NCBI RefSeq assembly: GCF_900167605.1
Contig: NZ_FUYH01000003.1
Coordinates: 62,001-126,000 of the forward strand
Direction: 5' to 3'
Length of the DNA: 64,000 nt
Origin: Caloramator quimbayensis
Lineage (GTDB): Bacteria; Bacillota; Clostridia; Clostridiales; Caloramatoraceae
The notes beneath the pieces were generated by a model, which was not told where the DNA came from, searched no databases, and saw only the letters and a program-made list of their open reading frames with translations. Shown here in pieces: positions 61,201 through 64,000 of the stretch. Within the stretch, counting starts at the first letter, position 1; every line of letters starts with the position of its first letter. Both the position numbers and the translations under genes were made by a program.

Positions 61201-61371
61201 ATTTTTTGAAATCCTTCTTGATAAGTCATCAAAGGTTATAACATCAACGTTATATAATGAGCCTAATCTGCTTATAATTTCACCTCTAACAAATTCTATA
61301 AGTTCTCTTGTTGGAGCAAGATATATAACCCTTTTATTTCCTTTTACTGAATTTATTATTTTTTCAAACAA
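58285..61371 (-). CDS. addB: AddB-like nuclease subunit with degenerate ATP site
   Basis: 1028 residues from a TTG start with GGGGTGAT upstream. The N-terminus reads VIYLAPTRELIEFVRGEI, with no GxGKT loop of the kind found in B. subtilis AddB. Central FIMGLNEGKFPKLSKASGIY and YRTSGEDGSYISKSQFL are AddB-like. The C-terminal nuclease has CPFKHFIEDVL, YIIQDYKISNAKALGDML and CEIQSAFNLSCDYEDVC, four cysteines that fit an iron-sulfur nuclease. It partners AddA encoded directly downstream. Confidence 0.85.
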   Translation of the reverse strand: MFEKIINSVKGNKRVIYLAPTRELIEFVRGEIISRLGSLYNVDVITFDDLSRRISKNQFSSYELISYEASLVLVEEILKEQKDNIKYFNKVYNKKGFAVNALNAIRSLKKEYVDINEFKNMINSIGDDVLKRKTEDLVTIYTSYKEKLNSLNLLDMDDVIKIAIENVDKTTYFENVSLFIIDGYIDIFKTEKKLLEAIKNNFSEIEFIYHIPLNVPYVLNFAEKEALGFLKELKFEINDDDFLNTKYRYLAETLFTDRALDETFDVKMLDAPCIEDEVRQVASNIKELYKEKRIELDKIAVIVPDREEYEDMLLEVFNEYGIYISLSDTELLSKIPFIKTIMALLRLKNERYNKNLLEDIVASPYLSISEGYDVLRVLERYFKGKDTSAFLEKLLEEFKVKNEDEEQQREYTEKIPKLRESYVKFENMIDEKLLKIKYNASFEEYKNAVINILDELDIKKRIICLYKKAKGKISQDIMLRDLKALFGFIELLNNLDEVYKHQTSEIDYSEFLNILDENITAATVTLSPKRSYGVKVLTPDLIRGTSYDYVFIMGLNEGKFPKLSKASGIYTTKEKEIIYRQGVNFGSSIFEMEKEKIRFIMSIASSKEGLFLSYRTSGEDGSYISKSQFLDEVIYKLGLKKQFEERKVRTMRDRFSLNKIYSKDEIVKRYCITKDNKIKENFKEAACFDTAIKIEELRNSSNFTEYDGLIDINKMKDSNKRDVFSASKIMSYNKCPFKHFIEDVLSIRKWEDDVYSNLNFGNIYHYVLENYYKDYIGKELEYKEDKIEGLANEAFENYGLVLDDNFTGITKEQLLKNIKNFIKVDVEYKNEIKFRPYFIEKEFELDDLIQGIKIKGRIDRVDMEYDGDNPTGRYIIQDYKISNAKALGDMLKGEAIQVVLYYYVVNSILKDVLEKTPECLALVYYDINATIENNNKKISGIIVAKDKDELKTLKTHHQTRTVARENFDVVLTHITENFIKDSIENIKKAVFTLTKICEIQSAFNLSCDYEDVCRYNKLRLLNKCEVEI

Positions 61372-61429
61372 AATATCACCCCAGCATATTAAAATTTTCC
61401 AGTTTAATTACATTGTATGTCTATAGCTG

Positions 61430-61471
61430 TAAAAAAGCAATATTAAGGCAGGTATCTAACAAATACCTGCC
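61430..61471 (-). terminator. Terminator of the 4Fe-4S membrane protein operon
   Basis: On the - strand GGCAGGTAT and ATACCTGCC pair around TTGTTAG and are followed by TTAATATTGCTTTTTT. Confidence 0.75.
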
Positions 61472-61541
61472 CTCACAGCTTCTATAAAAAATTATTATTC
61501 GAACATATTTTTAGAAAATATAAACCAACTACTTTATAACT

Positions 61542-62027
61542 TTATTTTTTTACTTCTACACTATGTGTTTTCATATATTCTATTTGTTTTTCAGTCGGCT
61601 TCCCGTTTTTTAATATAATTTCAACTGCTTGTTTTGGAAGATATGCTTCTTCAGTTAAGTCAACATCTATACCCTTATAAAATGCAACAAAAGCCCTAAC
61701 AGCACCAGTTCCTATATCCTTACCTTGAGTATCTATAAAGTTTGCCTCTAAGTCCTTGCACTTAAATGTATCAATTTGGTTTTTATCTATCAAAAATGAT
61801 TCAGTTAAATCTTCTTCCGGTATATTAAAATTATTAACAACATCTTTAAATGTATATGAACCCTTTATATCATTTGGATTAAGCTGACCTGATGATTTAC
61901 CTTCAGTAATCTTTCTTGGTATCTTTGTTGAAGTTGTTTTCCAAACTCCGGCTAATTTTGCCAATCCAACTCCTCCAAATATTATTATAAATATACTAAT
62001 TGCAATAATTTTGCTATTTAACTTCAT
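61542..62027 (-). CDS. Membrane-anchored partner of the 4Fe-4S membrane protein
   Basis: About 161 residues from the ATG at 62027 (GGTGGTGAT upstream). One helix (IIAISIFIIIFGGVGLAKLAG) is followed by an outside domain: NPNDIKGSYTFKDVVNNFNIPEEDLTESF, a GTGAVRAFVAFYKGIDVDLTEEAYLP stretch and a C-terminal GKPTEKQIEYMKTHS. This type of protein is regularly found with NapH/NosR-like ferredoxin membrane proteins. It may deliver electrons or act as an assembly factor; function is not known. It overlaps the upstream gene by 14 bases. Confidence 0.65.
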   Translation of the reverse strand: MKLNSKIIAISIFIIIFGGVGLAKLAGVWKTTSTKIPRKITEGKSSGQLNPNDIKGSYTFKDVVNNFNIPEEDLTESFLIDKNQIDTFKCKDLEANFIDTQGKDIGTGAVRAFVAFYKGIDVDLTEEAYLPKQAVEIILKNGKPTEKQIEYMKTHSVEVKK

Positions 62028-62871
62028 CCATATCACCACCCTTTGTGCTTAAATTGACTGTATTTTCAACAGGACATAAAACATCTGAAGTACATTTTAA
62101 ACATCTAATGCATTGATGGTCTTTTATAGAATCTTTATCTGATACCACAATATTCATAGGACAACCTTTATCACATACTTTACAAGAAATACATATATTT
62201 TTATTTCTTCTAATTTTAAATATACTTATAAAATTAAATAGCCCTAAAAATCCACCAAGTGGACATAAATATTTGCACCATGGTCTTTCTATAAAAAGTG
62301 ATGATACCAATACAACTATTAATAAAACTATTGCTTGTATTTTAACTTCGCCTGTCCAAAAATTAAATAGTGCATAATAAGGGTCTATATCATTAAATAA
62401 CAATTTACCTGTTTTACCTATAACATATACTATCCAAATAAATGTAAAGTATCTTAAATATCTTAGCTTTTTATCTAATTTATTAGGTATAAAAATATTA
62501 TACCTTCTACCAAAAATCTTTTTACCTATCTTTCCTATCCATTCTTGAACTGAACCTAAAGGGCATACCCATCCGCAAAATACTGATCCAAATAATATAG
62601 ATAAAAATATTACTATTCCAAGCATAACAAATGAGGATTCATGTATTTTTTGAACAAAACTTCCATCTGTTGCGAACTTATATATTGATACTACTCCACC
62701 AAATGGACACAATCCATGCAATGATGCTTTTGAGATAAATGGTATTGTTATATTCTTCCTGGAAAGATATTCATTTAGTGCAGTCAATAAAATCGTAGCA
62801 AAGAAAAATATTTGAACAAATAATCTAATTTTTATATTTCTGCTTTTCTCCATTGATTTAATCTTTGTCAT
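62014..62871 (-). CDS. NapH/YccM-like 4Fe-4S polyferredoxin membrane protein
   Basis: 285 residues with five membrane helices. LHGLCPFGG, CGWVCPLGSVQEW and CKYLCPLGGFLG are the cytoplasm-facing CPxG motifs of the NosR/NapH family, and the C-terminus carries two 4Fe-4S sites, CISCKVCDKGCP and CIRCLKCTSDVLCP. It would pass electrons across or along the membrane to an unidentified acceptor. GGTGG precedes the ATG. It is coupled to the membrane-anchored protein downstream. Confidence 0.88.
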   Translation of the reverse strand: MTKIKSMEKSRNIKIRLFVQIFFFATILLTALNEYLSRKNITIPFISKASLHGLCPFGGVVSIYKFATDGSFVQKIHESSFVMLGIVIFLSILFGSVFCGWVCPLGSVQEWIGKIGKKIFGRRYNIFIPNKLDKKLRYLRYFTFIWIVYVIGKTGKLLFNDIDPYYALFNFWTGEVKIQAIVLLIVVLVSSLFIERPWCKYLCPLGGFLGLFNFISIFKIRRNKNICISCKVCDKGCPMNIVVSDKDSIKDHQCIRCLKCTSDVLCPVENTVNLSTKGGDMDEVK

Positions 62872-63244
62872 TTAATATACCACCTTCTTAAATATTTTGC
62901 TTCCACACTCAATTGTTTAATATCGTATCCATTTACTATTCCATTTCACGCTCCTTGTCCTATTTCTGCCCCATTTTTGCACTCTACCTTAAATTTTATT
63001 GATTTATCTTATACTTTGATTATAGTTTCATATTGTGATTAATTTATGTGAGTTCTGTGTAGATTTTGTGAAGTTGATTTTTTCAACTTTCTTTTATTAT
63101 GAAAAATAATTGCATAAAAATTTTTCTCCAAAATCCACCCAATATCTATATAGCTCCCATTTTATTACACAAAAAATTCCTATCATTTTTGCCAAGCAGG
63201 ATAGGGTTTTTGTAATTTTATTTTTTAAATTTTAAAAAAAATTA
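62872..63244. other. Non-coding gap upstream of the polyferredoxin gene
   Basis: AT-rich. On the - strand CACA-containing segments recur at intervals (TTCACAAAATC, CACAGAACTCACA, TTAATCACAATATG) ahead of a TATAAT at about 63021, which may be a regulator region for the polyferredoxin gene. No coding sequence or RNA recognised. Confidence 0.35.
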
Positions 63245-63273
63245 GGACAGGTATTCTAATTGAATACCTGTCC
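63245..63273. terminator. Terminator downstream of the fRMsr gene
   Basis: GGACAGGTATTC and GAATACCTGTCC form a perfect 12-bp stem with a five-base loop; on the - strand TAATTTTTTTT follows. It lies 110 bases after the fRMsr stop. Confidence 0.75.
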
Positions 63274-63384
63274 CAACTATTGACAAAGAGCCTTCCATAA
63301 CTGAACTGCCTATTTTGGGGCTACTTTAGCTTGGTTTAGGTTTATTGGTGGGGCAGATTTGTTTATGTATGTCTCCTTAATTTT

Positions 63385-63891
63385 TTATACTCTCGCAATC
63401 TCTTCCCACTTTATATATTTGTTCATTACTTCAACAGCTTTTTCAAGATATATTTTATCCACTTCATCGAACCTGTTGAAAATCGGGCTGTCTATGTCCA
63501 AAACACCGTATAATATTCCATCCTTTATAATAGGAACTACTATTTCAGAATTTGAAGCACTGTCACAGGCGATATGCCCCTCAAATTCATGAACGTTTGG
63601 AACTACATAGGTCTTTTTATCTCTAACTGCACTTCCGCACACTCCCCTTCCTACTTTAATCCTGACACAGGCAATTTTCCCTCCAAAGGGTCCTAATACT
63701 AATTCTCCGTCCTTCATTATATAAAACCCTGCCCAGTTAATATCATCAAGATTATTATATAAAAGGGAGGCTGTATTGCATATATTTGCCAGAGAATCCT
63801 CCTCAGAAGAAATAAGCCCTTCCAAAGCAGGCAAAAGCATATCATAGAAACTCTCTTTAGTATCAGCCTTTATTTTCCCTAAATTTTCCAT
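63385..63891 (-). CDS. Free methionine-(R)-sulfoxide reductase (GAF domain)
   Basis: 168 residues of one GAF domain. NWAGFYIMKDGELVLGPFGGKIACVRIKVGRGVCGSAV (in two parts), VVPNVHEFEGHIACDSASNSEIVVPI and GVLDIDSPIFNRFDEVD match fRMsr. Cys75, Cys85 and Cys109 are spaced 10 and 24 apart, as in the catalytic trio of E. coli fRMsr. It reduces free methionine-R-sulfoxide in the cytoplasm. TAAGGAGGATACT precedes the ATG, and the amidohydrolase gene ends 11 bases upstream, so both are probably in one transcript. Confidence 0.93.
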   Translation of the reverse strand: MENLGKIKADTKESFYDMLLPALEGLISSEEDSLANICNTASLLYNNLDDINWAGFYIMKDGELVLGPFGGKIACVRIKVGRGVCGSAVRDKKTYVVPNVHEFEGHIACDSASNSEIVVPIIKDGILYGVLDIDSPIFNRFDEVDKIYLEKAVEVMNKYIKWEEIARV

Positions 63892-63901
63892 AGTATCCTC
63901 C

Positions 63902-64000
63902 TTAATAGCATAGTCTTCCTTCTTTTACTACTATTTTACCATTTTTAATTACTGTGTTAACGTGATTTATTCCAAAATGATATATTATATAATTCTCATT
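63902..64000 (-). CDS. C-terminus of an amidohydrolase (5' part outside the window)
   Basis: 32 codons are visible before the TAA at 63902-63904. The ending VNTVIKNGKIVVKEGRLCY is the typical last strand of amidohydrolase-superfamily enzymes, where the composite barrel closes with an NGKxVVK segment. SsnA-like aminohydrolases or guanine-deaminase relatives are candidates but the catalytic part lies beyond the window. Confidence 0.7.
   Translation of the reverse strand, partial: NENYIIYHFGINHVNTVIKNGKIVVKEGRLCY

Noticed and set aside
62872-63384. A gene in the gap between the polyferredoxin and fRMsr genes
   Set aside because: No frame with a ribosome site and coding-like composition is visible; only a terminator and AT-rich regulatory-looking sequence.
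1-64000. Prophage, insertion sequence or integrated element boundaries
   Set aside because: No integrase, transposase, phage structural gene or att-like duplication at tRNA-Gln was found; gene content is chromosomal throughout.

Overview
This window looks like chromosome of an AT-rich, endospore-forming, anaerobic member of the Clostridia. The support is: a one-gene pyruvate:ferredoxin oxidoreductase, a biotin-dependent sodium-pump decarboxylase, rubredoxin, the spoIIAA-spoIIAB-sigF and spoVA operons, yunB and pdaA homologues, strong GGAGG ribosome binding sites, frequent TTG/GTG starts and short T-run terminators. Species cannot be fixed from the sequence alone.

Layout. 1-2.7 kb: tail of an unknown gene, then an NhaC-family carrier under a lysine riboswitch. 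2.7-4.8 kb: membrane-anchored phosphodiester-glycosidase-like protein and an alpha/beta hydrolase. 4.9-8.3 kb: sodium-pumping decarboxylase operon, including a 44-residue membrane protein. 8.3-13 kb: PPOX-like protein, a deletion-scarred FAD oxidoreductase pseudogene, a small clostridial protein and PFOR. 13-16.7 kb: ABC/FtsX exporter with its TetR regulator and a perfect 30-bp operator. 16.8-22.2 kb: two divergent operons encoding two DUF6385-type proteins, two glycosyltransferases and a methyltransferase, with mother-cell-type -10 motifs in the divergent promoter region. 22.2-30.6 kb: a long hairpin element, MATE pump, MocR regulator, DegV, nucleotidyltransferase, zinc ribbon, rubredoxin, TIM barrel, phosphodiesterase-like protein and tRNA-Gln. 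30.7-36.5 kb: HflX with a JAMM-like N-terminal domain, hypoxanthine phosphoribosyltransferase, YunB and a class A PBP. 36.6-42.2 kb: MarR plus a heterodimeric ABC exporter, one half of which carries a roughly 490-residue repeat-rich extracytoplasmic insertion. 42.3-46.6 kb: spoVA and spoIIA operons. 46.6-48.6 kb: manganese-riboswitch-controlled UPF0016 exporter and spermidine synthase. 48.6-52.1 kb: an SOS-box dinB broken by three tandem 74-bp copies, and an orphan adenine methyltransferase resembling C. difficile CamA. 52.2-64 kb: PdaA-like deacetylase, two unknown secreted/membrane proteins, AddA/AddB-like nuclease-helicase, a 4Fe-4S membrane protein with partner, free-methionine-sulfoxide reductase and the tail of an amidohydrolase.

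How it fits together. The metabolic genes describe amino-acid or organic-acid fermentation through ferredoxin and a sodium gradient. Much of the rest serves sporulation: SigF and its regulators, DPA-channel proteins, YunB, PdaA, a CamA-like methyltransferase, and possibly the 16.8-22.2 kb locus, which I propose as a spore-surface glycoprotein system. Candidates for new biology are that locus, the giant-loop ABC exporter, the JAMM-HflX fusion and the triplicated dinB segment.
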